Below, in pieces: positions 8,961 through 16,637 of a DNA stretch of 64,000 nt (the first letter of the stretch is position 1; every line of letters starts with the position of its first letter). A model generated the notes under the pieces. It searched no databases, was not told the origin of the DNA, and saw only the letters and a program-made list of their open reading frames with translations. Origin of the DNA: AP-15 sp963703745 (GTDB lineage: Bacteria > Pseudomonadota > Alphaproteobacteria > ATCC43930 > CGMCC-115725); NCBI GenBank assembly GCA_963703745.1, contig CAVPFL010000007.1, positions 124,001-188,000 of the forward strand. The letters are read 5' to 3'. The position numbers and the translations under genes are program-made.

Positions 8961-9356
8961 ATGATGAAGAAAGCGATGGTTCTCGCCGGTGCAGCAATGA
9001 TCAGCGTCGCTCTTCTCTCGGGCGGCGCAGGAGCGCAAGGCACGCCGCAGACGGTAGAGCTCGTCAAGGTCGATGTGCAGAAGCTGGCGGCCGGCTATCG
9101 CGCGTCCAAGGTCATTGGCAGCAGCGTCGTCAACGATGCCAACGAAACCATCGGTAAGATTGACGACCTCCTCGTGAGCTCCGACGGCAAGCAGCCATAT
9201 GCCGTACTGTCGGTCGGTGGGTTCCTGGACATGGGCACTCGCCTGGTTGTCGTCCCTTACGAGACGCTGAAGTTTGCCGACAATAAGGTGATACTGCCGG
9301 GCGGCACCAAGGAAGGGCTCAAAATGCTGCCAGAGTTCAAATACGCCACGGGCTGA
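8961..9356 (+). CDS. PRC-barrel domain protein with signal peptide
   Basis: 131 residues. Signal peptide MKKAMVLAGAAMISVALLSG...GAGAQ, then a PRC-barrel-like domain from about 45 to 120 (YRASKVIGSSVVNDANETIG, KIDDLLVSSDGKQPYAVLSV, RLVVVPYETLKF). Such exported barrels bind ligands or partner proteins, and in alphaproteobacteria often lie among stress genes. GAGGAA precedes the ATG pair. Periplasmic location inferred from the signal. Confidence 0.85.
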   Translation: MMKKAMVLAGAAMISVALLSGGAGAQGTPQTVELVKVDVQKLAAGYRASKVIGSSVVNDANETIGKIDDLLVSSDGKQPYAVLSVGGFLDMGTRLVVVPYETLKFADNKVILPGGTKEGLKMLPEFKYATG

Positions 9357-9420
9357 TCCCCGGCGGGAGCTGCAAAGATAGAGGTTCGCGTGGCAGAAGG
9401 ATGACGAACGGAGAAGGGTG

Positions 9421-9843
9421 ATGAGCGATAAGTCTTCGACCCATGCAACGAGCATGGAGGCGCGCGTGACAAAGGCCGGAGAAGCAGTCAGCGAGCACGT
9501 TAAGAGCGCCACGGCTGCTACCGCCGCCGCGGCCGGCCACGCCCAAAGAATGGTTCAGGATGCTACCGCGGCCACCGCGGCAGCGGCCAGTCAGGCAAGA
9601 AAAGTGCTGAGCGATACGGGCGAAGCGGCACAGCAAGCTTGGTCGCAAGCAGGCGGAGTGGCGGAGGACGTCGTTGATGCGGGTCGTCGCGCGACCGAAT
9701 CGGTTTCTCTGCAGATCCACGAGAGGCCGTTGATGGTGGCTCTGGTTGGCTTCGCGCTCGGCTACGTCGCTACCTTCTGGATTCACGGACACGGTAGGCC
9801 AGGAAGAATTACTGACGATAAAGCGAACGCAAAAGTACCCTAG
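9421..9843 (+). CDS. Ala-rich coiled-coil protein with C-terminal membrane segment (DUF883/YqjD-like)
   Basis: 140 residues. An alanine-rich helical repeat region spans about 15-90 (ATAATAAAAGHAQRMVQDA is nearly repeated as DATAATAAAASQARKVLSD), followed by ERPLMVALVGFALGYVATFW, a single membrane segment near the C terminus. This order matches the YqjD/ElaB/DUF883 group of inner-membrane proteins that tether ribosomes in stationary phase in E. coli; the assignment is by architecture. A GTG one codon upstream is an alternative start; GGAGAAGGG fits the ATG. Confidence 0.7.
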   Translation: MSDKSSTHATSMEARVTKAGEAVSEHVKSATAATAAAAGHAQRMVQDATAATAAAASQARKVLSDTGEAAQQAWSQAGGVAEDVVDAGRRATESVSLQIHERPLMVALVGFALGYVATFWIHGHGRPGRITDDKANAKVP

Positions 9844-9946
9844 GCTATGGAAGAACAAGGGACGAAATGCGACCGGCTTTTCTGACCTCAATAAGACTGT
9901 GCAGTTGCGCTTAATGCCTAAAGGCAAGCCGCTTAAAAGACGTAGG

Positions 9947-9956
9947 TAGTTTCCGA
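9947..9956 (+). repeat. TAGTTTCCGA dispersed motif, copy 3
   Basis: GGTAGTTTCCGAATCTAGC; lacks the full palindrome arm. Confidence 0.6.
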
Positions 9957-10020
9957 ATCTAGCGGATGCATCTGATGGGTGTTACAGACGCCGTCCAATG
10001 TGGAGGCTCGGGGCTCGAAC

Positions 10021-10143
10021 CTTCGCCCTGAATCTAGCCCAGTTCCCTGGTTGTCCCTCTCATTGGGATCCGGACGAAATCCCGGTCATCGGCCGGGGTT
10101 TCAATTCTGAGCCGTCAAGGTCGACATCCGGGAACGCTCGCCG
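10021..10143 (+). repeat. dispersed repeat copy B (partner at 3813-3940)
   Basis: Matches copy A over about 120 bases with small gaps. Common blocks are CGCCCTGAATCTAG, CTGGTTGTCC, CATTGGGATC, GACGAAATCCCGGTCATC and TTCTGAGCCGTCAA. Confidence 0.6.
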
Positions 10144-10196
10144 AAATCGGTCTTCTCGTCGGGCGCTTTTCCCCAGTGGGGGTGATCATTTCTGAG

Positions 10197-10206
10197 TAGT
10201 TTCCGA
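10197..10206 (+). repeat. TAGTTTCCGA dispersed motif, copy 4
   Basis: TCTGAGTAGTTTCCGAGG, 40 bases left of the IS630 element. Confidence 0.6.
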
Positions 10207-10292
10207 GGCTGTTTTGAGTCGATTTCTGACAAGGATAGGATATTCTAGTGTAGTGTCTCGCGCAAAGCTTTACACATGATTCGGGACCTGCT

Positions 10293-11423
10293 ATGCGGTG
10301 TGGCATGTGGGCAAGCAGCACGGCACTGGCAATAACGGCTGAGGACAAAGCTGAGCTGGAAAGGATAGTCCGTTCGGGGAGAACGGAGCAGCGCCATGCG
10401 CTGCGGGCGCGAATTATCCTTGGAGCGGCGGAGGGACGGTCCAACAACGCTTTGGCCAAGGAGCTAAGAACATCGCGACCGACGATTGTGGATTGGCGAG
10501 CGCGGTATGTGGAAGGAGGCGTGAAGGCGCTTTATGAAGACCGGCCGCGGGGCAAAAGCTTTGAAGCGGTGGCCCGCAGCAAGGAGGCGGAGATCGTCGC
10601 TAAAACGCAATCGCCGCCGGACAACGCCACGCATTGGAGCTGCCGCCGCATGGCGGAGACCTGCGGTGTCAGCAAAGCATCCGTGCAGCGTATCTGGCAG
10701 GCCAATGGGTTAAAACCGCACCTGGTCAAAACATTCAAACTATCGAACGATCCTCATTTCATTGAGAAGCTGGAGGATGTCGTCGGTCTTTACCTCAACC
10801 CTCCGGAACACGCCCTGGTGTTTTGTATTGACGAGAAAAGCCAAATCCAGGCCCCCTGTTCAAGCCAGGGGCAGGCTCTTGATCGCACACAGCCCGGCTT
10901 GCCGATGAAGAAGGGCCGTGCGGGAACGATGACGCATGATTACAAGCGCAATGGCACGACAACGTTATTTGCCGCGCTCGATATCCTGAAAGGCGAGGTT
11001 ATCGGCCAATGCATGGCGCGGCACCGTCATCAAGAGTTCCTCAAATTCCTGAAAGCTATTGACCGGGCAACGCCTCAGAAGCTGGACATTCACTGCATCG
11101 CCGATAATTATGCGACGCACAAGCATCCAAGGATCAAGGCTTGGCTTGTCAGGCATCCCCGCTTTCACCTCCATTTTATTCCGACTTCGTCTTCGTGGCT
11201 CAATCTTGTTGAACGTTGGTTCGGAAAAATAACCGCCGACCGTATCCGTCGCGGTGTTTTCAAAAGTGTGGCCGAGCTCACCACCGCCATCGACGACTAC
11301 ATTGCGCACAACAACACCCATCTCAAGCCCTTTATCTGGACAAAGTCCGCCCATGACATCATCCTCAAGGTCAATTGCGGACGCGCAGCCTTGGGCAGGC
11401 CTCCACTGCTACTTAACGGCTAA
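10293..11423 (+). CDS. IS630-family transposase
   Basis: 376 residues. A winged/HTH N-terminal part (NNALAKELRTSRPTIVDWRA) is followed by a DDE domain: D180 in VFCIDEKSQ, D271 in CIADNYATHKHP, E307 in WLNLVERWF. It looks full length and in frame. Odd point: after KSQIQ, where the other IS630 copy here (17223-18308) reads KSQIQALDRTQPG, this one has eight extra residues (APCSSQGQ), encoded by a 24-base palindromic insertion next to the first catalytic Asp. Whether it remains active is unknown. The start could be shorter; the first residues before ALAITAEDKA are not conserved in the other copy. Confidence 0.9.
   Translation: MRCGMWASSTALAITAEDKAELERIVRSGRTEQRHALRARIILGAAEGRSNNALAKELRTSRPTIVDWRARYVEGGVKALYEDRPRGKSFEAVARSKEAEIVAKTQSPPDNATHWSCRRMAETCGVSKASVQRIWQANGLKPHLVKTFKLSNDPHFIEKLEDVVGLYLNPPEHALVFCIDEKSQIQAPCSSQGQALDRTQPGLPMKKGRAGTMTHDYKRNGTTTLFAALDILKGEVIGQCMARHRHQEFLKFLKAIDRATPQKLDIHCIADNYATHKHPRIKAWLVRHPRFHLHFIPTSSSWLNLVERWFGKITADRIRRGVFKSVAELTTAIDDYIAHNNTHLKPFIWTKSAHDIILKVNCGRAALGRPPLLLNG
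10853..10876 (+). repeat. 24-base palindromic in-frame insertion in transposase
   Basis: CCCCTG-TTCAAGC-CAGGGG (perfect 6-base arms) followed by CAGGC, which repeats the CAGGC at 10848-10852 just before it. It looks like a mini-element with a 5-base direct repeat. Confidence 0.65.
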
Positions 11424-11454
11424 TTGTAAACCTGTGCGTGAGACACCACACTAG

Positions 11455-11585
11455 CAGAGAACAGCTTCCTACTAAATCTAGACCACATGTCCGCCTGAGG
11501 ACGGGGCGACCCGTCTCACGGTATGCAGGTAGCGAGGGTTGCGCCGGATTGGCCGGTGCCGGGCCTCATGCATAGGAGACGGGTC
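11455..11585 (+). promoter_or_regulatory. left non-coding end of IS110 element (possible guide-RNA region)
   Basis: 131 bases between the IS630 right end and the IS110 start codon. In IS110-group elements the non-coding flank encodes the structured bridge RNA. A G/C-rich block (CCGCCTGAGGACGGGGCGAC) could form part of it. Position-based inference; exact element ends not found. Confidence 0.3.
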
Positions 11586-12716
11586 GTGGAGGATCGTATC
11601 ACGTATGTCGGTCTTGATGTTCACAAGGAGGGGATCGTCGTGGCGGTGGCCGAGGGCGGCCTGCGCGGCGAGGTGCGGGAATACGGCCGGATCGCCAACA
11701 CGGCGGCGGCGTTAGATCGTCTGGTGCGCAAGCTCGGCGGCGAGGGTGTGAGGCTTCGGTTCTGCTATGAGGCAGGGCCGTGCGGCTATGGCATCCAACG
11801 TGACTTGTTGGCGCGCGGGCAGGAATGCGTTGTGGTGGCGCCCCCGGCTTTCGCCGGGGCAGGCTTGCTGATCCCGAAGCGGGCGGGCGACCGGGTCAAA
11901 ACGGATCGGCGGGATGCGGCCAGTCTGGCGCGGCTGCACCGGGCGGGTGAGCTGACGGCGGTGTGGGTTCCCGATGCCCAGCATGAGGCGATGCGCGATC
12001 TGGTGCGTGCCCGTCTCGACGCGGTGCATGCGTTGCGCCGAGCGCGCCAGCAACTCTCGGGCTTCCTGTTGCGCCAGGGCTGCCATTACGGGCGGCCGGC
12101 TTGGACCAAGCTGCATCGGCGCTGGCTCGCCGGGCTCAAGTTTGAGCAGGCGGTGCATCATATCGTGCTTGAGGACTACATTGCGGCGATCGAAGCCGCC
12201 GAGGCCCGGCGTGATCGGCTGACGGCGCAGATCGAGGCGATGCTGCCGGATTGGACGCTGGCGCCAATCGTGGCGGCGCTGCAAACGATGCGTGGTATGG
12301 CGCTGGTCAATGCGGCAACCCTGATCGCCGAACTGGGTGACCTCTCGCGCTTCGCCAATGCGCGTCAATTAATGGCCTATCTCGGGCTGGTGCCATCCGA
12401 GCATTCGAGCGGTGCCAGCGTCAAACGCGGCGGCCTCACCAAGGCCGGCAACAAGGCCGCTCGTCGGCTGCTGATCGAGGCGGCCTGGTGTTACCGCTTC
12501 CCGGCTCGGGTCAGCCGCGAGTTGCGGCTCCGGCAGGAGGAGCAGCCCAGGCCGATCCGCGAGATCGCCTGGAACGCGCAGCTGCGGCTGTGCGCGCGCT
12601 ATCGCAGGCTCGCCCGCAGTGGCAAGCCGGCCAATGTCGTCACCGGCGCGATCGCCCGCGAGCTGGCCGGCTTCATCTGGGCCATTGCCCGGCGCGTGCC
12701 GCCGGCGGCGGGCTGA
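11586..12716 (+). CDS. IS110-family transposase (DEDD recombinase)
   Basis: 376 residues. RuvC-like DEDD domain: D11 (YVGLDVHKEG), E62 (CYEAGPCGYG), D107 and D110 (RVKTDRRDA); the C-terminal Tnp_20 domain holds LIAELGDLSRFANARQLMAY, LGLVP and SSGASVKRGGLTKAGNKAAR, with the serine expected there. The start is GTG at 11586, giving VEDRITYVGLDVHK, with AGGAG ahead; the longer frame from 11523 lacks family similarity. Unusual: between VVVAP and LIPKRAGDRV there are seven or eight extra residues (PAFAGAGL) coded by a GC-rich palindrome, where IS110 proteins normally read APSLIPK. No target duplication is expected in this family. Confidence 0.9.
   Translation: MEDRITYVGLDVHKEGIVVAVAEGGLRGEVREYGRIANTAAALDRLVRKLGGEGVRLRFCYEAGPCGYGIQRDLLARGQECVVVAPPAFAGAGLLIPKRAGDRVKTDRRDAASLARLHRAGELTAVWVPDAQHEAMRDLVRARLDAVHALRRARQQLSGFLLRQGCHYGRPAWTKLHRRWLAGLKFEQAVHHIVLEDYIAAIEAAEARRDRLTAQIEAMLPDWTLAPIVAALQTMRGMALVNAATLIAELGDLSRFANARQLMAYLGLVPSEHSSGASVKRGGLTKAGNKAARRLLIEAAWCYRFPARVSRELRLRQEEQPRPIREIAWNAQLRLCARYRRLARSGKPANVVTGAIARELAGFIWAIARRVPPAAG
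11842..11864 (+). repeat. palindromic in-frame insertion in IS110 transposase
   Basis: CCCCGGC-TTTC-GCCGGGG (perfect 7-base arms, four-base loop) followed by CAGGC, the same tail as the insertion at 10853-10876. Confidence 0.6.
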
Positions 12717-13152
12717 TCGGAACAAACGTGTGATCGCATCCAAAGGAGGCGCCAGCGAACCACGCGACATGCTACCGCCGGGCAAGGCCGGGGGCACGGC
12801 CGCGGTCAGGAGAACCCTCGTATCCACTATCTGCCGGATCGCCGATCCGACGCTGGTCGCTAGACCGAGGCAGCTCCGCGACGTATCAGCGGTCATGCGG
12901 TTCCGACCCGCGCATCAGAGTATGATCAACCGTCGTCATGACGGCCGTGCCTCCCGCTTTGCCCGACAGAGCCTGCAACAAATGCTTGAAAGAAAGCCAC
13001 GAATCTACTTGCCCGCTACTTGCAAAGGCGGACATGAGAGTGGATACCACCGACGAAAGCGACCCGGGCCAAGCTCGTATCCCGCTTGGAGTCGGGTATT
13101 ACCGGGTGGCATATGTCAGAAGCGTATCTAGCGGAGCTTCAAGCGCGCGGTC
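12717..13152. other. IS110 right flank, no gene seen
   Basis: About 436 bases. The first part is probably the non-coding right end of the IS110 element; no terminal repeat was identified. The rest has short open frames without recognisable content. Confidence 0.4.
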
Positions 13153-13452
13153 TCACGTCCAGTCTGAGCCGCTACCTTGCGGGCGCATCCGCAGCTTTCG
13201 GAACAGGAACCCGCCAATAGCACCAGCGGCGACGAGGACGAGGACTGCAGGCACGTTGCCGTCGTTCAGAAAGCCGATTACGATATCGACCACGAGAGCC
13301 ATCAGGAACGCCAATACCGGGCTCAGTAGAACGGCAGCCGCGATTAATCCGCCAAGGCCCCAGTTGGAAGCCCGCTCATGTCTCACGCCGATCACGTCGG
13401 CCGACCGCATCTCCGCGGTGTAGGATATTGACGGTGCGATTACAAATGCCAT
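13153..13452 (-). CDS. small membrane protein, unknown
   Basis: 99 residues: a short N-terminal part (MAFVIAPSISYTAEMRSADV), then two hydrophobic segments, LGGLIAAAVLLSPVLAFLMA with LVVDIVIGFL, and VPAVLVLVAAGAIGGFLF, and a basic tail. The start at 13452 is chosen because GGAGG lies four bases before it; the frame extends upstream to 13653 but without protein-like sequence. No family recognised. Inner-membrane location predicted from hydrophobicity. Confidence 0.6.
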   Translation of the reverse strand: MAFVIAPSISYTAEMRSADVIGVRHERASNWGLGGLIAAAVLLSPVLAFLMALVVDIVIGFLNDGNVPAVLVLVAAGAIGGFLFRKLRMRPQGSGSDWT

Positions 13453-13563
13453 CAGTCCTCCGTATAGGAAGTGGGGTGTGGTAGTGTCTCTCTTCGGAAT
13501 TGATTTCTGACGGCAGGCTTGCATCGCCATGTCACGATCGTCGGAGATCAAACGCGGGCGTTG

Positions 13564-13713
13564 CATCGGGACAGCCCTACCACTTTCTTCGGCATCAGCC
13601 AGCGCGCGGTCGAGAGTCATCTCGCCGCCGTCATGAAGAAAACCGGCTCGCATTCGCTTTCGGCGCTGATCCGCTTGGCCCTCGCCGCAGCGGGTCAGAA
13701 TCTCCCCGCTGAC
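13564..13713 (+). pseudogene. LuxR/FixJ-type HTH C-terminal remnant
   Basis: Reads GISQRAVESHLAAVMKKTGS, then HSLSALIRLALAA, the recognition-helix half of a GerE/LuxR HTH domain as in FixJ-like response regulators (usual form GISxRTVExHRAxIMxKTG). The receiver domain and first half of the HTH are absent. A fragment only. Confidence 0.55.
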
Positions 13714-13796
13714 CGACAGCGCGGTGCGGCCGGTCGAAAGGATTCACTTGTGCCGATGGGGTGCCGATCCGAAGTCGCGCCCGACCTGGACCGGCG

Positions 13797-13910
13797 GGCA
13801 GCAAAGACTTTTCGATAGCGGCGGCCAAAGCCCACTTCTCCGATACCTTAGCCCGCGTTTCTCACACGGGCCCGGGGCGATACCCAATCACCTTGACCGG
13901 GGGTTCACGC
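13797..13910 (+). pseudogene. Phd/YefM-like antitoxin N-terminal remnant
   Basis: Reads GSKDFSIAAAKAHFSDTLAR, then YPITLTGG. The order S-I-x-x-A-K-x-x-F-S-x-x-L-x-R followed by PITLTxxG resembles the start of Phd/YefM antitoxins (SIAEAKAHFSELL...PVVITRRGKP). No toxin gene follows. Short, so tentative. Confidence 0.35.
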
Positions 13911-14058
13911 TATTCACAAACTTGCCCATTGAAAAATAATCTGCAAATAACCATATCAATAATTGCACGGTCGCTACTTCGGGACCGTGCACCAAAGACT
14001 GACATATGGCCGATTGGCCAAGTGTCGATATCCATGTTGCTCAGAGGAGGATATGGTC

Positions 14059-14529
14059 ATGGATCGTTTCGATTTCTCTCCATTGTTTCGTTCGACGATC
14101 GGCTTCGATCGTCTGACCCGTCTGGTCGATGCGGCGACCCGCGTTGACAGCGCGGCCGTTGCCTACCCACCTTACAACATCGAGAAGACCGGCGAAGACG
14201 CTTACCGGCTGACGATGGCCGTGGCCGGGTTCTCCCCGGCAGAGCTCGACATCACCGTTCAGGAGAACACGCTCCTGGTGACGGGTAAGGCACAGAATGA
14301 GGACGAGAACGGCGGCGGCTACTTGCACCGCGGCATCGCCCGGCGCGCGTTCGAGCGGCGCTTTAGTCTCGCCGACCACATGAAGGTAATGGCCGCCAGC
14401 CTCGACAATGGCTTGCTTTATGTCGATGTGGTTCGCGAAGTGCCCGAGGCAGCCAAGCCGCGCACGATCAAGATCGGCACCACGGTCGAGCCCGTGCAAC
14501 CGCATGTGATGGAGCAAAAGGCGGCCTAA
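14059..14529 (+). CDS. Hsp20/alpha-crystallin small heat-shock protein
   Basis: 156 residues, IbpA-like: MDRFDFSPLFRSTIGFDRLT, then YPPYNIEKTGEDAYRLTMAV and AGFSPAELDITVQ as the start of the alpha-crystallin domain, VTGKAQN, YLHRGIARRAFERRFSLADH and DNGLLYVDVVREVPEA, and a C-terminal PRTIKI motif. Cytosolic ATP-independent chaperone that binds unfolding proteins. Of two in-frame ATGs (14053, 14059) the second is eight bases from AGAGGAGG and is preferred. A strong terminator follows. A 120-base copy of its 3' part recurs at about 16060-16195. Confidence 0.92.
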   Translation: MDRFDFSPLFRSTIGFDRLTRLVDAATRVDSAAVAYPPYNIEKTGEDAYRLTMAVAGFSPAELDITVQENTLLVTGKAQNEDENGGGYLHRGIARRAFERRFSLADHMKVMAASLDNGLLYVDVVREVPEAAKPRTIKIGTTVEPVQPHVMEQKAA

Positions 14530-14564
14530 TCGGCACGTCGAACGGCTCCGTCCGAACGTCGAAG

Positions 14565-14594
14565 CGCCCCCGAATTTCGGGGGCGTTTTGTTTT
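14565..14594 (+). terminator. rho-independent terminator after hsp20
   Basis: CGCCCCCGAA-T-TTCGGGGGCG hairpin followed by TTTTGTTTT. Confidence 0.85.
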
Positions 14595-14699
14595 CAGCTC
14601 ACTCAAGGGCAAGAGGGGGCACGCCGGCAATGACCGGCGGAATGGGCGGTATGAATTTCTAATCTTCTAGCCCGCGTCGACACTGCGGAAGGGCGGCCA

Positions 14700-15030
14700 G
14701 CCCCTCCCCTGATCAGCGACTCGTACGAGAAACATCTACTTGAAGCCACCGAACGAGGCGATGCGGAGGCGCAATTCAATCTCTGAGTCAATAACGAAAA
14801 CGGACTGAACATTGGTCAGAGCGTGCAGGTGGATCCTGTTGACGAACGCAAGCTTGCGCGGTGTCCACCTCCAAAGCGCTCAGTCCGCTCACGAGCGGGC
14901 GTACATAGGTTTGACGCCGGCCGAGATCGAACAAGCCAGGCCCTTTGCGCAAAGCTGGAGGCCGTGTCGACCGACCGGTCCCACAATTCTGGGTCCGCGA
15001 GAAAGGCGCGAAACAACATCGGTGATGTGC
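14700..15030 (+). pseudogene. Sel1-like repeat protein remnant
   Basis: Reads EKHLLEATERGDAEAQFNL, then a stop and VNNENGLN where a Sel1 repeat would read GVMYENGL; further on, YIGLTPAEIEQARPFAQSWRP resembles the usual C-terminal end of such proteins (LTPAQxAEAQRLAxEW). Several stops and frame changes separate the pieces. Only decayed fragments remain. Confidence 0.45.
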
Positions 15031-15209
15031 GCTCGCTGGACCGCTGATGGAGGCCAAATCCTGGTTCAGAGGCCTTTCGGGATCACCCACGACACCAGGC
15101 TGGCAAGACATCGCCGTACCCAACACCCCTCAACAACCCGTGATAGGCTGAAAATGACTTTTGATCTCCCAGATAAAAGAATGACATGAGCTGTCTTTAA
15201 AAATAATCT

Positions 15210-15226
15210 TTGGAATATTGTTCCAA
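15210..15226. promoter_or_regulatory. inverted repeat TTGGAA-N5-TTCCAA
   Basis: A perfect 6-base inverted repeat in an AT-rich promoter-like region 70-90 bases upstream of the small frame at 15299. Operator-like; no known regulator matched. Confidence 0.3.
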
Positions 15227-15298
15227 CATACCGGTTGAACGTCTAGTATAATTAGAAATCATTCCCATATTCTTTTCCACACAAGCTCACCCAGGTGA

Positions 15299-15493
15299 AT
15301 GGCTATGATGACAATTTTTCTGAACTCTAGCGGTGCAAACGGCTTCAAGAAATGGTCCATCGCCCACCCGCCGAGCAGCAACGACGATGAGACATCTATC
15401 GCGATCGCCGTCCCGGCCCTCGACGAGCCGCTAATGGCACCGCCGGAACAGCCGCATCGTCCGTGGCTCGTGCCTGGCTGGGGTACGCTCTGA
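15299..15493 (+). CDS. small hypothetical protein
   Basis: 64 residues (MAMMTIFLNSSGANGFKKWS to PGWGTL), preceded by AGGTG and by an AT-rich promoter-like stretch. No domain or signal recognised. Could be non-coding; kept because of the upstream signals. Confidence 0.35.
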   Translation: MAMMTIFLNSSGANGFKKWSIAHPPSSNDDETSIAIAVPALDEPLMAPPEQPHRPWLVPGWGTL

Positions 15494-15583
15494 AGTGACG
15501 CTGTCCGGCCAGGCTAGCTCGAATCCCTCACATTAGGATGGGGTCCGTGAGCCTATGGTCGCACCGTATAAAGGACCAGACAG

Positions 15584-15808
15584 ATGACGAATTTAGACGA
15601 ATACGTAATCACGGTTCCCGTCGTCGGTGGAGTCTTCGGCGTCGGTCGGCTTGCAACCAGGCTGAAGGCGCTTGCAGACACGGAGCAGATTGGCCCTTGG
15701 TACATCGGCCAATGGATTGACTTCAAGCATACTGCAATCCGGATACGATTCGGGTCCGTTGCGGATCGTGAGCGCGCGAGGGAGACCTGCACCGGCGCAG
15801 CAAGCTGA
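15584..15808 (+). CDS. small hypothetical protein
   Basis: 74 residues, MTNLDEYVITVPVVGGVFGV, then RLATRLKALADTEQIG, PWYIGQWIDFKHTAIRIRFG and a charged tail. AAGGA lies nine bases before the ATG. Predicted soluble and compact. No family recognised; a complete-looking frame with normal codon use. Confidence 0.5.
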   Translation: MTNLDEYVITVPVVGGVFGVGRLATRLKALADTEQIGPWYIGQWIDFKHTAIRIRFGSVADRERARETCTGAAS

Positions 15809-15828
15809 CTTCTCCTGCTGTACGTTAG

Positions 15829-16011
15829 CTAAATACGGCTGGTGCCAAACCCTTTCTGCCGCTGCACCCATTGGAAACCCTCATGCTTGGTGATGGCGGC
15901 GATCGCGATCGAGCCGCCTACCGTCTTGGGCCTCGCGACGGAAAACTTCACGAAGCCAATCGTCGTTTCCACGAGAAAACGCGCCAGATCGACCGCATCG
16001 CGGATAGGCAT
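15829..16011 (-). CDS. short conserved-looking hypothetical protein
   Basis: 60 residues starting MPIRDAVDLARFLVETTIGF, with ARPKTVGGSIAIAAITKHEG and FQWVQRQKGFG. The VGG...AAITKHEGFxWVxRK pattern reminds me of short uncharacterised alphaproteobacterial proteins, from which this seems truncated at the C terminus. GGAGG precedes the ATG closely. Function unknown. Confidence 0.45.
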   Translation of the reverse strand: MPIRDAVDLARFLVETTIGFVKFSVARPKTVGGSIAIAAITKHEGFQWVQRQKGFGTSRI

Positions 16012-16039
16012 GGCCTCCACGAAGAGAAGCTCGAAGAGC

Positions 16040-16218
16040 GCAGGGAGAGTTTAGCGCCGCTTAGTCTTGACGACCATATGAAGGTGATGGGCGCCAGCCT
16101 CGACAATGGCTTGCTTTATGTCGATGTCGTTCACGAAGTGCCTGAGGCAGCCAAGCCACGCACGATCAAGATCGGCACCACGTTCGAAACAAGTGTCGAA
16201 GAAAGGCGAGCCCCGTGA
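16040..16218 (+). pseudogene. 3' fragment of a second hsp20 gene
   Basis: LSLDDHMKVMGASLDNGLLY, DVVHEVPEAAKPRTIKIGTT, FETSVEERRAP. About 120 bases are over 90% identical to 14375-14495. The alpha-crystallin core is missing, so this is a truncated duplication fused in frame to unrelated upstream sequence. Non-functional as a chaperone by inference. Confidence 0.65.
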
Positions 16219-16405
16219 CCAAGAGTATAAATACTCAGGGTATTATCCCTCATTGCAAGTCGATGCTTGCCACCCGACCTATAAATTCAAATCTTCGAGA
16301 CCTTGACTCGGTCGCCGCTCCACAGCCGGCTCGATCGGCCCTCGTGGAAAGCTGCCAGCCGCCGCTCGGCACGGATTGCCGACAAATCTGAAGAAAGACA
16401 AACCG

Positions 16406-16588
16406 ATGGAACTGCTTCTGATAATCGTGCTGCTCGTGCTTCTCTTTGGGGGCGGGTTTGGGTTCTACCGCGGCGGCTATTACCGTCAAGGCGGACCCGT
16501 TGGGATCGGCGGCGTAGTCGGGTTGATCCTTGTCGTCCTCGCGATCGGGTGGCTGGTGTACGGGCACATCGGGGGCCTCTCTTTCTGA
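16406..16588 (+). CDS. small Gly-rich membrane protein
   Basis: 60 residues: MELLLIIVLLVLLFGGGFGF, YRGGYYRQGGPVGIGG, VVGLILVVLAIGWLVYG. Two hydrophobic helices around a Gly/Tyr-rich loop, like the short DUF3309-type proteins of alphaproteobacteria. Start chosen at the ATG directly before the first helix. The role is unknown. Confidence 0.6.
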   Translation: MELLLIIVLLVLLFGGGFGFYRGGYYRQGGPVGIGGVVGLILVVLAIGWLVYGHIGGLSF

Positions 16589-16637
16589 GTTTCGAGAGAG
16601 CCGCGCTGGTCTTGGCGTAATCGGACGGGAGCGGATT

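Larger units (their letters stand above)
9844..10247. other. intergenic stretch with repeat copy B and two motif copies
   Basis: No gene seen. Holds TAGTTTCCGA copies 3 and 4 on either side of the 125-base repeat copy B, and ends at the left edge of the IS630 element. Confidence 0.6.
10248..11451 (+). mobile_element. IS630-family insertion sequence
   Basis: The ends are inverted repeats of about 28 bases: GTGTAGTGTCTCGCGCAAAG on the left and GTGTGGTGTCTCACGCACAG on the complement of the right, with a few mismatches continuing to TTTACA. A TA dinucleotide flanks each side (10246-10247 and 11452-11453), the target duplication expected for the IS630/Tc1 group. One transposase gene fills the element. 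It lies directly against the IS110 element. Confidence 0.85.

Noticed and set aside
11523..11585. Longer start for the IS110 transposase at 11523
   Set aside because: The added residues are unlike the family and the GTG at 11586 has an AGGAG site.
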